The notes beneath the pieces were generated by a model. It did not search any database, was not told where the DNA came from, and worked only from the letters and a program-made list of their open reading frames with translations. This document shows positions 52,130 through 61,543 of a stretch of DNA of 64,000 nt, piece by piece. Made by a program: the position numbers and the translations under genes. Source of the DNA: Pseudacidovorax sp. GTDB taxonomy: Bacteria; Pseudomonadota; Gammaproteobacteria; Burkholderiales; Burkholderiaceae_C. How positions within the stretch are numbered: the stretch's first letter is position 1; every line of letters starts with the position of its first letter. The stretch lies in assembly GCF_017991995.1 (NCBI RefSeq), contig NZ_JAGOPN010000010.1:62001-126000 (forward strand). The letters run 5' to 3'.

Positions 52130-53413
52130 ATGGCCAACCTGCTTCTCGGCTGCATTGCCGACGATTTCACCGGGGCGACCGACCTGGCCAACAATCTGGT
52201 GCGCGCCGGCATGCGCGTGGTGCAGACGATCGGCGTGCCGGAAGCCCCGCTGGACGCCGAGGTGGATGCCGTCGTGGTGGCACTCAAGTCGCGCACCATC
52301 CCGGCACCCGAGGCCGTCGCGCAGTCGCTCGCTGCGCTGCGCTGGCTGCAGGGCCAGGGTCGCGGCGGGGTCGCGCCGCGGATCTACTTCAAGTACTGCT
52401 CCACCTTCGACAGCACGCCGCACGGCAACATCGGCCCCGTCGCCGAGGCGCTGATGGATGCGCTGGACTGTGGCTTCACGGTCGCCACGCCGGCCTTCCC
52501 GGACAACGGGCGCACGATTTTCAAGGGCTACCTGTTCGTCGGGGACGTGCTGCTCAACGAGAGCGGAATGCAGAACCATCCGCTCACGCCGATGACCGAT
52601 TCCAGCCTGGTGCGCGTGCTGCAGGCCCAATGCACACGCAAGGTCGGTCTGATCGACCACGCGGTGGTGGCGCGCGGCGCCGATGCGGTCGCGGCGCGCA
52701 TCGCGCAGCTGCAGTCGGAGGGCGTGGGCATCGCCATCGTCGACGCGCTGTCGAATGATGATCTGCTGCGCACCGGCCCCGCGCTGGCTGCGCTGCCGCT
52801 GGTGACGGCGGGCTCGGGGCTGGCCATCGCCCTGCCGGCCAACTTCGGTCTTGCGCCTTCGGCCCGCGCCAGTGCGCTGCCACCGGCCGGCGGACTGCGC
52901 GCGGTGGTCTCGGGCAGCTGCTCGCTGGCCACCAACCGGCAGGTGGCGGACTTCGTGCGCCGCGGCGGCGCGGCGCTGCCGATCGACCCGCTTCGCATCG
53001 CCGCCGGCGTGGACGTGGCGGCCGAGGCGCTCGCATGGGCCGCGTCGCGCATGGCACAAGGGCCCGTGCTGGTCTATTCCACGGCCGAAGCGAACGTCAC
53101 GAAGGCGGTGCAGGAACGGCTCGGCGTGGAAGAGGCCGGCGCCATGGTGGAGCGCACGATCGCGGCGGTCGCACGCGGCCTGGTCGAGCGCGGCGTGCGC
53201 CAACTGGTGGTGGCCGGCGGCGAAACGGCGGGCGCCTGCGTGCAGGCGCTGGGCATCGCCCAGCTGCAGATCGGTCCGCAGATCGATCCCGGCGTGCCCT
53301 GGTGCCATGCCCGCAGCGGGGCCGCCGCGGACGGCGGCCTGCATGTCGCCCTGAAGTCCGGCAACTTCGGCGGCGATGACTTCTTCACCCGCGCCTTCGA
53401 GGCACTGCCATGA
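52130..53413 (+). CDS. otnK: 3-oxo-tetronate kinase
   Basis: A 427-residue DUF1537-type four-carbon acid sugar kinase. N-terminal sugar-binding motif GCIADDFTGATDLANNLV, KYCSTFDSTPHGNIGP, and C-terminal ATP-binding VVAGGETAGACVQALG. It phosphorylates 3-oxo-tetronate at carbon 4. 10 nt after denD. Confidence 0.9.
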   Translation: MANLLLGCIADDFTGATDLANNLVRAGMRVVQTIGVPEAPLDAEVDAVVVALKSRTIPAPEAVAQSLAALRWLQGQGRGGVAPRIYFKYCSTFDSTPHGNIGPVAEALMDALDCGFTVATPAFPDNGRTIFKGYLFVGDVLLNESGMQNHPLTPMTDSSLVRVLQAQCTRKVGLIDHAVVARGADAVAARIAQLQSEGVGIAIVDALSNDDLLRTGPALAALPLVTAGSGLAIALPANFGLAPSARASALPPAGGLRAVVSGSCSLATNRQVADFVRRGGAALPIDPLRIAAGVDVAAEALAWAASRMAQGPVLVYSTAEANVTKAVQERLGVEEAGAMVERTIAAVARGLVERGVRQLVVAGGETAGACVQALGIAQLQIGPQIDPGVPWCHARSGAAADGGLHVALKSGNFGGDDFFTRAFEALP

Positions 53414-54078
53414 ACGAGGCACACGCGCGCGAGGAGATCTGCCGCATCGGCGCGAGCCTGTTCCAGCGCGGCTACGCGCATGCCAGCGCGGGCAACATCA
53501 GCGTGCGCCTGCCCGGCGACGCCGGCTTCCTCATCACCCCCACCGATGCCTGCCTGGGCTTCCTGGACCCGGCGCGCCTGGCGCGACTGGACGCACAGGG
53601 CCGGCAACTCGACGGCGACCGCGCGAGCAAGACCATCGCGCTGCACACGCGCATCTATGCCGCCGCGCGCGCCTACGAAGCCAACATCGCCTGCGTCATC
53701 CATACTCACAGCACACACTGCGTGGCGTTGAGCCTGCAGCCCGAAGGCAACGAGCTGCTGCCGCCAATCACGCCCTACTTCGTGATGAAGGTCGGGCACG
53801 TACCGCTAATTCCCTATCGTCGCCCCGGCGCACCCGATGCGGCCGAGGCGGTGGCACAAGCCATCGAGCGCTACGGCGCGGCAGGTGCGCCGCTGAGGGC
53901 GGTGATGCTGGAGCGCCTGGGCCCCAACGTGTGGCATGACACGCCTGCCGCGGCCATGACCGTACTGGAGGAGCTGGAAGAGACCGCCAAGCTGTGGCTG
54001 CTCTCCGGCCGCCGCTGCGCGGTGCTCGACGAAGCCAGGATCGCCGAGCTGCGCACGGTCTTCGGGGCGCGCTGGTAG
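53410..54078 (+). CDS. otnC: 3-oxo-tetronate 4-phosphate decarboxylase (class II aldolase family)
   Basis: A 222-residue class II aldolase/adducin protein. [23 protein letters not shown], and the zinc-binding [10 protein letters not shown] motif are visible. OtnC yields dihydroxyacetone phosphate and CO2. It overlaps otnK by 4 nt. Confidence 0.9.
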   Translation: MNEAHAREEICRIGASLFQRGYAHASAGNISVRLPGDAGFLITPTDACLGFLDPARLARLDAQGRQLDGDRASKTIALHTRIYAAARAYEANIACVIHTHSTHCVALSLQPEGNELLPPITPYFVMKVGHVPLIPYRRPGAPDAAEAVAQAIERYGAAGAPLRAVMLERLGPNVWHDTPAAAMTVLEELEETAKLWLLSGRRCAVLDEARIAELRTVFGARW

Positions 54079-54113
54079 CGCCCTTTGCTCTTTTCTTCCC
54101 GCGACACGCCGCC

Positions 54114-54917
54114 ATGCCCCGCTTCGCCGCCAACCTCTCGATGCTCTACACCGAGCTGCCCTTCCTCGACCGCTTCGCCGCCGCCGCGGCCGACGGCTTC
54201 GAGGCGGTGGAGTACCTCTTCCCCTACGAGCATGCGCCCGCCGACCTCGCCGCGCGGCTGCGCGACCACGGCCTCGAGCAGGTGCTCTTCAACACCCCGC
54301 CCGGCGACTGGGCCGCCGGCGAGCGCGGCCTGGCCTGCCTGCCGGGCCGCGAAACCGATTTCCGCGACGCGGTGGCCAAGGCGCTGGACTATGCCCAGGC
54401 GCTCGATTGCCCGCGCATCCACCTGATGGCCGGCCTGGTGCCCGAGGGCCGCACGCGCGACGAACTGCGCCCGCTGTACATCGACAACCTACGCCGCGCC
54501 GCCGAGATGGCCGCGCAGGCCGGCCGCGAGGTGCTGATCGAGCCGATCAACACGCGCGACATCCCCGGCTTCTTCCTCAACCGCCAGGACGAGGCGCACG
54601 CCATCGTGCAGGCCGTCGGCGCGCCCAACCTGAAGGTCCAGATGGACCTGTACCACTGCCAGATCGTCGAGGGCGACGTGGCGACCAAGATCCGGCAGTA
54701 CCTGACGACGGGTCGCGTCGGCCACTTCCAGATCGCCGGCGTGCCGGGGCGGCACGAGCCCGACGTGGGCGAGCTGCACTACCCCTATCTGTTCGACGTG
54801 ATCGACGAGGTGGCCGCGCAGTGCGGCTGGCAGGGCTGGGTCGGCTGCGAGTACCGGCCGGCGCGCGGCGCGGTGCCCGGCGGCACCAGCGACGGGCTGG
54901 GCTGGATGCGGCGCTGA
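54114..54917 (+). CDS. otnI: 2-oxo-tetronate isomerase (hydroxypyruvate isomerase family)
   Basis: A 267-residue TIM-barrel isomerase. [43 protein letters not shown] and [14 protein letters not shown] hold the metal and substrate residues. OtnI links the threonate branch (2-oxo-tetronate) with the erythronate branch (3-oxo-tetronate). Last gene of the plus-strand operon. Confidence 0.88.
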   Translation: MPRFAANLSMLYTELPFLDRFAAAAADGFEAVEYLFPYEHAPADLAARLRDHGLEQVLFNTPPGDWAAGERGLACLPGRETDFRDAVAKALDYAQALDCPRIHLMAGLVPEGRTRDELRPLYIDNLRRAAEMAAQAGREVLIEPINTRDIPGFFLNRQDEAHAIVQAVGAPNLKVQMDLYHCQIVEGDVATKIRQYLTTGRVGHFQIAGVPGRHEPDVGELHYPYLFDVIDEVAAQCGWQGWVGCEYRPARGAVPGGTSDGLGWMRR

Positions 54918-55006
54918 TCCTGGGGATCGCGCCGCCTGAGCATCCCGAGTGACCGGCACAGCTCAGGAAGAGTGGCTGGCGCCTTCGTCAGGCCGCAGCG
55001 CGGGCC

Positions 55007-56671
55007 TCACCCCGGCGTAGCGCATGAGTAGCTTTGTGCGTCATCGACATTCCCCTGCCCGTCGTAGGCGGCCTCCTGCGGATAGGGACAATGCGGCCGC
55101 GTGCTTTGCGTGCCCGGCTTGGAACCGACGATGGCCTGCGGCTCCTTGCCATGCTCCACCCAATCCTTGAGCGGCGCCACCCAGTCGACGCTGCCATGGC
55201 CCGGTCCGCCGCTGCAGTGGCCCATGCCGGGAACCATGTACAGCTTCATGAACCGCTCTACCGCGGCGGGGCTGCCGAACACCGACTCGACGTTCGCCCT
55301 GTATTCCAGCGTGCCCATGGGATTGACGCCTGGATCGGTCCATCCGTGATACATGATGATCTTCTTGCCCGCTTCCGCAAACCTGCGCAAGTCCGGATTG
55401 GTGGCGTTGTACGTCTGCTTGGCCGTTTCCATCCGATGGGGATCCGCGCTCCAGTCGAACTGCGTCAGGTAGTCGAAGTCCGGCCGATCCGGTTCAAACA
55501 GGAGGTATTGGAAGGCATCCGCCATGACCGTGTGCAGTTGCGGGGTTCTTGTGCCGTTGGTGATGAGCCAGTCGGGCCACCCCCCTTGCGTGTTCTCGGA
55601 ACCCACCGGCAGCGCCAGCACGCTCACGTCCGGCCGCCCCTTGTACACCCCGACCAGCGCCGCCTGCTCTTCCGCGGTGAGGCAGTCCGCCCCGCCCGAG
55701 GGACCGCACATCGGTACGTGCACGAGTGGGTCGAAGTTGCAACGCAGAGGATTTCTGATCTGGCCATCCTTCACGCCGTCCAGCGCGTCGCACCCTGGGT
55801 AGTTCCCTCCGTTGCCGTTGTAGACGATGTTCCCGATCAGGTCCCGTTTGGCCGGCGAGATGACGGAGCCGCCCGCAATCCCGCTCTTGTACAGGTGCTG
55901 CAGCAGCGCCGGCGCCGACATCTGTTGGCGCGTGTAGTTGTAGACCGGCGCGCCCACGGCATAGCCGTCGAAGTCCTCCGGGAATCGCTGCGCCTCCATG
56001 AGCCCTTGGCGCCCGCCGGTCGAACACCCGTTCCAGTACGAATACTGGATCTTCTCGGGATAGTGGGCGTTGACGATCTCCTTCGAGACAAGCGCCGTGA
56101 GGTGCACGGCCCGGTAGCCAAAGTCGATCTCCATGTCTCGGCCGAACTCCGCGTCGTAGCCAAACCGTGCGCCGGATTGCGAGCGGATGGATGCATCGTG
56201 TCCGGTATCGGTCGACGAGGTGGCGTATCCCTGGCGCAATGCCGATTCCATCGCGCTGAACGAGATCGAGCCCGCCTTGCCACCGTTGCCGACCATCTGG
56301 AATCGTCCATTCCATTCTTTTGGCATGAACACGGCAAACTTGATATTGCCCCGGATGGTTCCCCGAACGTCGCAGTGCGCCGGCAAGTCCTGCGCCTGCG
56401 CAACGTCGGTGGCCGAGACGATGACCACGGCGTCCTGTTCCGATTCGAACCGAGACGCGAGGTCGGCGCAGGCCAGCGGCTCGGGAGGAGGCGTGTTGCC
56501 GCCCGTGGCGCCGTCGCCGCCCTCTCCATTGCCTCCTTCATTGCCACCGCCGGCCACGGGTGGAATCGGGAGCACGCTCGGGCCTCCCCCTCCTCCGCCG
56601 CATCCTGCGGCAAGGCCGGCGCCCAGTGCAATGGCGAGCAGTCGCCCTCTCGCTGTAAATCGAACCCTCAT
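55007..56671 (-). CDS. Second tannase/feruloyl esterase family lipoprotein (MHETase fold)
   Basis: A 554-residue exported esterase. Lipobox LAAGC (Cys24), Gly-rich linker, then tannase fold: nucleophile Ser217 in GCSTGGRQG, acid Asp446 (HGWTDPG), His485 (GMGHCSGG), and a calcium-loop CDALDGVKDGQ like that of MHETase. Its lid differs and the MHETase substrate residues (Trp-Arg-Phe of the lid) are not conserved, so an aromatic ester such as a phthalate, ferulate or gallate ester is likely. GGAGA precedes the ATG at 56671. The TTT receptor gene upstream is probably co-transcribed. Confidence 0.85.
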   Translation of the reverse strand: MRVRFTARGRLLAIALGAGLAAGCGGGGGGPSVLPIPPVAGGGNEGGNGEGGDGATGGNTPPPEPLACADLASRFESEQDAVVIVSATDVAQAQDLPAHCDVRGTIRGNIKFAVFMPKEWNGRFQMVGNGGKAGSISFSAMESALRQGYATSSTDTGHDASIRSQSGARFGYDAEFGRDMEIDFGYRAVHLTALVSKEIVNAHYPEKIQYSYWNGCSTGGRQGLMEAQRFPEDFDGYAVGAPVYNYTRQQMSAPALLQHLYKSGIAGGSVISPAKRDLIGNIVYNGNGGNYPGCDALDGVKDGQIRNPLRCNFDPLVHVPMCGPSGGADCLTAEEQAALVGVYKGRPDVSVLALPVGSENTQGGWPDWLITNGTRTPQLHTVMADAFQYLLFEPDRPDFDYLTQFDWSADPHRMETAKQTYNATNPDLRRFAEAGKKIIMYHGWTDPGVNPMGTLEYRANVESVFGSPAAVERFMKLYMVPGMGHCSGGPGHGSVDWVAPLKDWVEHGKEPQAIVGSKPGTQSTRPHCPYPQEAAYDGQGNVDDAQSYSCATPG

Positions 56672-56779
56672 GGATGTCTCCTTCATTTGGTCTTCGTCGA
56701 AAGTCCACGCGCGCACGCACCCCTGAACCGAACGGGATCGGTCCTCGCTGATTCCCAACGTGCTTGCGCCCAGTCAGCC

Positions 56780-57748
56780 CTAGTCGGCCGTGATGCCGCC
56801 CTTCTTCACCACCTCGGCCCAGCGCGCGGCGTCCTTGGCCACCAGGCGGGCGAAGTCGCCGGGGCTGGAGACGGCGGGCACCATGCCCTGCGTCTCGAAG
56901 GCGGCCGCCACGTCCGGCTGGCGCAGGATGCCGGCGATCGCGCCGTTCAGGCGCTCGACGATCGCCGGCGGCGTGCCCTTGGGCGCGAGCACGCCGTACC
57001 ACATGTCGACGCTGCCGGTGTCGATGCCGGCCTCGGCCAGCGTCGGCACGTCGGGCAGCTGCGGCACGCGCTGGTCGCTGCCCGCGGCCAGCGCCTGCAG
57101 CTTGCCCGCCCTGATGTGCGGCAGCGCCACGTGGACGGGCAGGAACATGAAGTCCAGGCGGCCGCCCAGCAGGTCGGTGACGGCGCCGGCCGTGCCCTTG
57201 AAGGGCACGTGCAGCATCTCGATGCCGGCCTTCTGCGTCAGCAGCGCCATCGCCAGGTGGTGCGGCGTGCCGACGCCGGGCGTGCCGTAGGTCAGCGCGC
57301 CGGGGCGGGCCTTGGCCTCGGCGACCAGCGCCGGGACGGTGGCGGCCTTCTGCGCCGATGGGTTGCGCACCAGCAGCAGCGTGCCCCAGGAGGTCTGCGC
57401 CACCGGCGCGAAGTCGTTGACCGGGTCGTAGGGCAGCGACTTGTACAGGCTCTTGTTCATCACCAGCGTGCTGACCTGTACCAGCAGCGTGTAGCCGTCG
57501 GGCGCGGCGCGCGCCACGCGCTCGCTGCCGATGTTGCCGCTGGCGCCCGGCACGTTGTCGACGACCACCGGCTGGCCCAGCACCTGCGGCAGGCGCGCCG
57601 ACAGCTGGCGCGCCACCAGGTCGATGCCCGTGCCCGGCGTGTAGGGCACGACCAGCGTGATCGGCCGGTCCGGCCAGGCCCAGGCGGACGCGGCCATGGC
57701 GCAGCCGGCCGCGAAGATGGACATCCAACGAAGCATTCCGAATCTCAC
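56780..57748 (-). CDS. TTT-family (Bug) periplasmic receptor
   Basis: A 322-residue receptor: signal peptide around FAAGCAMAASAWAWP, then ITLVVPYTPGTGIDLVARQL and HVPFKGTAGAVTDLLGG. I choose the GTG at 57748 because GGAG lies 7 nt before it; ATG at 57736 is possible. It stands between a tannase-type esterase and a LysR gene, suggesting uptake of the acid released by the esterase. Confidence 0.87.
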   Translation of the reverse strand: MRFGMLRWMSIFAAGCAMAASAWAWPDRPITLVVPYTPGTGIDLVARQLSARLPQVLGQPVVVDNVPGASGNIGSERVARAAPDGYTLLVQVSTLVMNKSLYKSLPYDPVNDFAPVAQTSWGTLLLVRNPSAQKAATVPALVAEAKARPGALTYGTPGVGTPHHLAMALLTQKAGIEMLHVPFKGTAGAVTDLLGGRLDFMFLPVHVALPHIRAGKLQALAAGSDQRVPQLPDVPTLAEAGIDTGSVDMWYGVLAPKGTPPAIVERLNGAIAGILRQPDVAAAFETQGMVPAVSSPGDFARLVAKDAARWAEVVKKGGITAD

Positions 57749-57868
57749 CTCTTGTCTCCTTCCGCCGGCCCGTCCGGCTGCAGGTGGTCTGCGCTGTGTC
57801 AAGGCATGGCGCCTCGAACGGTGGCATTAGGCCATCGACGCAGGGACAAAGAGAAATTCAGGAGTCAC

Positions 57869-57878
57869 ATGAATTCAT
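57869..57878. promoter_or_regulatory. Palindrome cluster upstream of the TTT receptor
   Basis: ATGAATTCAT here is a perfect 10-bp palindrome and is followed by two CATATG units (57876-57893) in an AT-rich patch between the LysR gene and the TTT receptor. It may be the receptor's promoter/operator region. Weak evidence. Confidence 0.3.
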
Positions 57879-57909
57879 ATGAGTTCCATATGGGATGCGC
57901 AGGACGGCG

Positions 57910-58809
57910 TCAGCGCGACATCCGCGGCAGGTCTTCCGACAGCACCTCGTCGAAGTCCTTCATCGCCTGGGTCTGGGCCGCGCCGCGGCGCGCGATCCGG
58001 TAGAAGCCCAGCTTCATCTGCGGGCTGCCCAGCAGGTCGATCTGCACGCTGTGGCGCCGGCAGGCGGCCACGGCGAAGGTCGGCATGACGGCCACGCCGA
58101 AGCCCGCCTCCACCATCGAGATCATGGTGGCGATGAAGCTCACCGGCTGGCTGCTTTCCTGCGCCACGCCGAGCTTGTGCAGGTGCAGGTCGACGGCGCG
58201 CTGGATCGGGTTGTCCGCGGGCAGCGTGATCAGGCGCGCCGAGCGCAGCGAGGCCCAACTGGCGCGCCCCAGCGCCGTGGGCGGCGCACCGGCGGGCGAG
58301 ACCCGCATCAGCGGGAACTGCGCGATCTGGCGGCGCACCAGCCCGGCGCTGACCTTGAAGAAGAAGCCCAGGCCGATGTCGGCCGCGCCCGACTCCACCG
58401 CCTCCTGCACGCCGCCCAGGTTGTCGTCCAGCAGCTGGATCCGGATGCCGGGATGGTCGTCGCGGAAACGCGCCAGCATGTGCGGCAGCAGATGGGACGA
58501 CACCAGCGGCGTGGCCGCGATGCGCAGTTGCTGGCGCGTGCGCTTGCCCATGGCGTCCATCTCGGCCGTGGCGTCGTCCAGCTGCGCCAGGACGGACTCG
58601 GCGACGACGGCGAAGCGCCGGCCCGCCTCGGTCAGCACCACTGCGCGCGTGGTGCGGTCGAACAGGCGCGCGCCCAGCTGCCGCTCCACCTCGCGCACGA
58701 GGATGCTCAGGCCCGCCTGCGTCATGTGCACCCGCTCGGCCGCGCGCGTGAAGCTGCCGGCGCGGGCGACGTGCAGGAAGGCCCGGATCTGGCGCGTCGA
58801 GAGATTCAT
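57910..58809 (-). CDS. LysR-family transcriptional regulator
   Basis: A 299-residue LTTR with N-terminal HTH (LSTRQIRAFLHVARAGSFTR; MTQAGLSILVREVERQLGARL) and an effector-binding domain. It is divergent from the flavin hydroxylase gene (97-nt gap) and upstream of the TTT receptor and tannase genes, so it probably activates one or both in response to an aromatic acid. Confidence 0.87.
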   Translation of the reverse strand: MNLSTRQIRAFLHVARAGSFTRAAERVHMTQAGLSILVREVERQLGARLFDRTTRAVVLTEAGRRFAVVAESVLAQLDDATAEMDAMGKRTRQQLRIAATPLVSSHLLPHMLARFRDDHPGIRIQLLDDNLGGVQEAVESGAADIGLGFFFKVSAGLVRRQIAQFPLMRVSPAGAPPTALGRASWASLRSARLITLPADNPIQRAVDLHLHKLGVAQESSQPVSFIATMISMVEAGFGVAVMPTFAVAACRRHSVQIDLLGSPQMKLGFYRIARRGAAQTQAMKDFDEVLSEDLPRMSR

Positions 58810-58819
58810 ATGGCGCCAT
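58810..58819. promoter_or_regulatory. 10-bp palindrome in the LysR/hydroxylase gap
   Basis: ATGGCGCCAT sits right at the LysR start codon, in the divergent promoter region. Autoregulation by the LysR protein is possible; TTCATGTCATAGCTAA further right also has LTTR-like spacing. No footprint evidence. Confidence 0.25.
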
Positions 58820-58905
58820 TATCAGTTCATGTCATAGCTAAATTTGCCTGATGCATCGGCCTGGTGCCTAATTTCCGGATCCACGGAAAAGAGAGAGCAC
58901 GCAGC

Positions 58906-60540
58906 ATGTCGAAGCAGGAGATTTCGAGGGACCAGGACTGCCAGGTCGCCATCGTCGGCGGCGGGCCGGTGGGCATGGGGCTGGCCATCGAGCTGGGGCA
59001 GCGCGGCATCCGCTGCACGCTGGTCGAGCGGTACCCCCAGCCGCAGCCCATCCCCAAGGGTCAGAACCTGACGCAGCGGACCATGGAGCACTTCCATTTC
59101 TGGGGCGCGGAGCAGGCGCTGCGCGCGGCGCGCACCATTCCGCCGGAGTACGGCATCGGCGGCCTGACCGCCTACGGCTCGCTGCTCGGCCCCTACCACT
59201 ACGACTGGCTGCAGCGCGACCTGGTGCGCCCGTACTACTTCACCGCCAACGAGCGGCTGCCGCAGTACGCCACCGAGGCGGTGCTGCGGGCGCGCGTGGC
59301 CGAGCTGCCCTCGGTGCGGGTGCTCTATGGTTGGGAGGCGACGGCGGTGGCGCCCGCGGGCGACCACGTGACGCTGACCGTGGCCGAGCGCGGCGGCGGG
59401 GCCGCGCGGACGCTGCGCGCGGACTGGCTGGTGGGCTGCGACGGCAGCCGCTCGCTGGTGCGCACGCAGGCCGGCATCACGCAGACGCTGTCGGACCATG
59501 ACCGGATGATGGTGCTGCTGGTGTTCCGCTCGCGCGGGCTGCACGAGCTGCTGGCGCGCTACCCCGGCAAGTCCTACTACAACGTGCTGCAGCCGCAACT
59601 GGACGGCTACTGGAAGTTCTTCGGGCGCGTGGACCTGGGCAGCACCTGGTTCTTCCATGCGCCCGTCCCGCCGGGCACCACGCGCGACAACTTCGACTTC
59701 CGCCGCTACCTGCACGAGGCCGTGGGCGCGGAGTTCGAGGTCGAGTTCGAGCACATCGGCTTCTGGGACCTGCGCTTCGCCGTCGCCGACACCTACCGGG
59801 CGGGGCGCGTGTTCGTCGCCGGCGACGCGGCGCACAGCCACCCGCCCTACGGCGGCTATGGCGTCAACACCGGCTTCGAGGACGCGCGCAACCTGGGCTG
59901 GAAGCTCGCCGCGGTGCTGCAGGGCTGGGGCGGCGAGGCGCTGCTGGATTCGTACGACAGCGAGCGCAGGCCGGTCTTCGAATCGACCGCGCGCGACTTC
60001 ATCGCCCGGTCGATCGAGACCGACCGGCAGTTCCTGCATGCGTTCGACCCCGGGCGCGACCGTCCCGCCTTCGAGCAAGCGTGGCGCGTGCGCAGCGAAA
60101 GCGCCGTGGGCGAGGTGCATGCCTTCGAGCCGAACTACGAAGGCTCGCCGGTGGTGGCGCCGTGCCCCGACGGCCGAGGGACGGGCGGCAGCGCGGTCGG
60201 CTCGCACGCCTTCCAGGCCCGCCCCGGGCATCACCTGGCGCCGGCGAGGCTGTCTTCGGGCGCCAACGTCTACCAGCGGCTCCAGGGTCGCTTCACCCTG
60301 CTGGCCTTCGGCGCGGAGCAGGAGAAGGTGGATGCCCTGCGGGAGGCCGCGCGGTCGGCCGGCGTGCCGCTGGATGTGGTCGAGGACACGGCCGAAGACG
60401 AGCGGGCACGCTACGACGCCCGCCTGATCCTGGTGCGGCCCGACGAGTTCGTCGCCTGGACCGACGCGGCCGATACCGGGCCGTTCGACGCGGACCAAGT
60501 CCTTGCCATGGCAGTTGGCGCCATGCAGAAGATATCCTGA
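58906..60540 (+). CDS. FAD-dependent aromatic hydroxylase (class A flavoprotein monooxygenase)
   Basis: A 544-residue PheA/MhpA/TfdB-like monooxygenase. FAD motif VAIVGGGPVGMGLAIELG near residue 14-31, the second motif WLVGCDGSRS, and GDAAHSHPPYGGYGVNTGFEDARNLGWKL split across the FAD-binding region. The C-terminal 150 residues resemble the thioredoxin-like phenol-hydroxylase dimerisation domain. It inserts one O atom into a phenolic or hydroxy-aromatic acid. Start 58906 is preferred to 58864 for its GAGAG upstream. Confidence 0.87.
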   Translation: MSKQEISRDQDCQVAIVGGGPVGMGLAIELGQRGIRCTLVERYPQPQPIPKGQNLTQRTMEHFHFWGAEQALRAARTIPPEYGIGGLTAYGSLLGPYHYDWLQRDLVRPYYFTANERLPQYATEAVLRARVAELPSVRVLYGWEATAVAPAGDHVTLTVAERGGGAARTLRADWLVGCDGSRSLVRTQAGITQTLSDHDRMMVLLVFRSRGLHELLARYPGKSYYNVLQPQLDGYWKFFGRVDLGSTWFFHAPVPPGTTRDNFDFRRYLHEAVGAEFEVEFEHIGFWDLRFAVADTYRAGRVFVAGDAAHSHPPYGGYGVNTGFEDARNLGWKLAAVLQGWGGEALLDSYDSERRPVFESTARDFIARSIETDRQFLHAFDPGRDRPAFEQAWRVRSESAVGEVHAFEPNYEGSPVVAPCPDGRGTGGSAVGSHAFQARPGHHLAPARLSSGANVYQRLQGRFTLLAFGAEQEKVDALREAARSAGVPLDVVEDTAEDERARYDARLILVRPDEFVAWTDAADTGPFDADQVLAMAVGAMQKIS

Positions 60541-61060
60541 TAGTGCACCAGGTCCTTGGCCCCATCAAGAAGTCGAGCGAAACCTGTCCGCGTCAGACCT
60601 CGGGATCAACAGTTACCACTCGGGCAAAGTCGCGCCGATTGGCATTGGCGGCAATTGCCAATGGGCCGGAGTCTTTTCGTAACCCACAATGGGGCGAGGA
60701 TGCCATAGCACGCCAAATGCCGAGGCCGCTTTCTGCATCCACGCGGGGGCGACCTCGGGCAAGACTTTGACGCCGTGCCCTACCCTCGGGCCAATAAGCC
60801 TCCTCGAGTCGGCCAAGCTCCTGAGCCCACATGGATGTGCGCGTGAGGTAGTCAGGCCGCGCGCAAGTGCGAAGGTATCTCATCGGTGGAGAAGCGCCGC
60901 GGCAAGCGGCGTTCGTCAGTTTGAAAAATAGAAAGGTCGCTGCATGACGTATTTGTAATTTCGGCGTGCGCCTTTTCGCGAGCTGGTCTTCGTAGAGTCT
61001 GGACGTGGCATCAGAAACGTTGATGCCATTCGATTCACACTCAACCGAAAGGACCCTTTC
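60541..61060. other. 520-bp spacer without a recognisable gene
   Basis: Both strands have only short or low-quality frames. A minus-strand stretch (about 60600-60880) has coding-like composition split over frames and may be a decayed gene that I cannot identify. The last 120 bp hold the promoter region of the DUF4148 gene. No tRNA or repeat seen. Confidence 0.4.
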
Positions 61061-61456
61061 ATGCGAATTGCCCGCACCCCCTTCGCCCTGATCGCCCTTG
61101 CCATGGCTGCCGTTTCTTCCCCCGCTTTGGCCGGCAACTACGCCGAAGGCGATCCCCGACCGGCTGCGACGGCCTCGCAGCTGTCGCGCGCCGATGTGGC
61201 TCACGAAACGCGCGACTGGATGGCAACCGCGCCGGCCACCGGCTATCCGGAAGGCGAGGCTCGCGCGACCGTGACGGTGAGCCGGAAGACGCGTGCCCAG
61301 GTCCAGGCCGAAGCCGAGGCGTGGGTCGCTTCCGGCATGTCGCAGATGGCCTACGGCGAAGTGCCTTTCGACACCGCCGGGCCAGCCTACCGGCGGGCCC
61401 AGCAAGCCTTCAACAGCCTGCGCGCGAACTCCACGGCCGCGGCCAGCGGCCAGTGA
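61061..61456 (+). CDS. DUF4148 domain periplasmic protein
   Basis: A 131-residue exported small protein: signal peptide ending at SPALAG, then repeats of the DUF4148 theme (SRADVAHETRDWMA; SRKTRAQVQAEAEAWVASG). Common in Burkholderiales, often next to metal-responsive two-component genes, with no known function. GAAAGG lies upstream of the ATG. Confidence 0.82.
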   Translation: MRIARTPFALIALAMAAVSSPALAGNYAEGDPRPAATASQLSRADVAHETRDWMATAPATGYPEGEARATVTVSRKTRAQVQAEAEAWVASGMSQMAYGEVPFDTAGPAYRRAQQAFNSLRANSTAAASGQ

Positions 61457-61543
61457 CGGCTGCCACTCGCGGCGACGGGGCGGCTGCCGTGATGACAGGA
61501 ATGTAATCAGGGCCCATCGGCGCGCGGGCTACCATTCCTTCCC

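Noticed and set aside
55034-58003. Plus-strand open frame of 989 codons across the tannase and TTT genes
   Set aside because: Shadow of two genes and their gap on the other strand; no motif, no ribosome-binding site.
60593-61405. Minus-strand open frame of 270 codons in the spacer and across the DUF4148 gene
   Set aside because: It covers the DUF4148 gene in antisense and has no recognisable domain; at most a decayed gene in its distal part.
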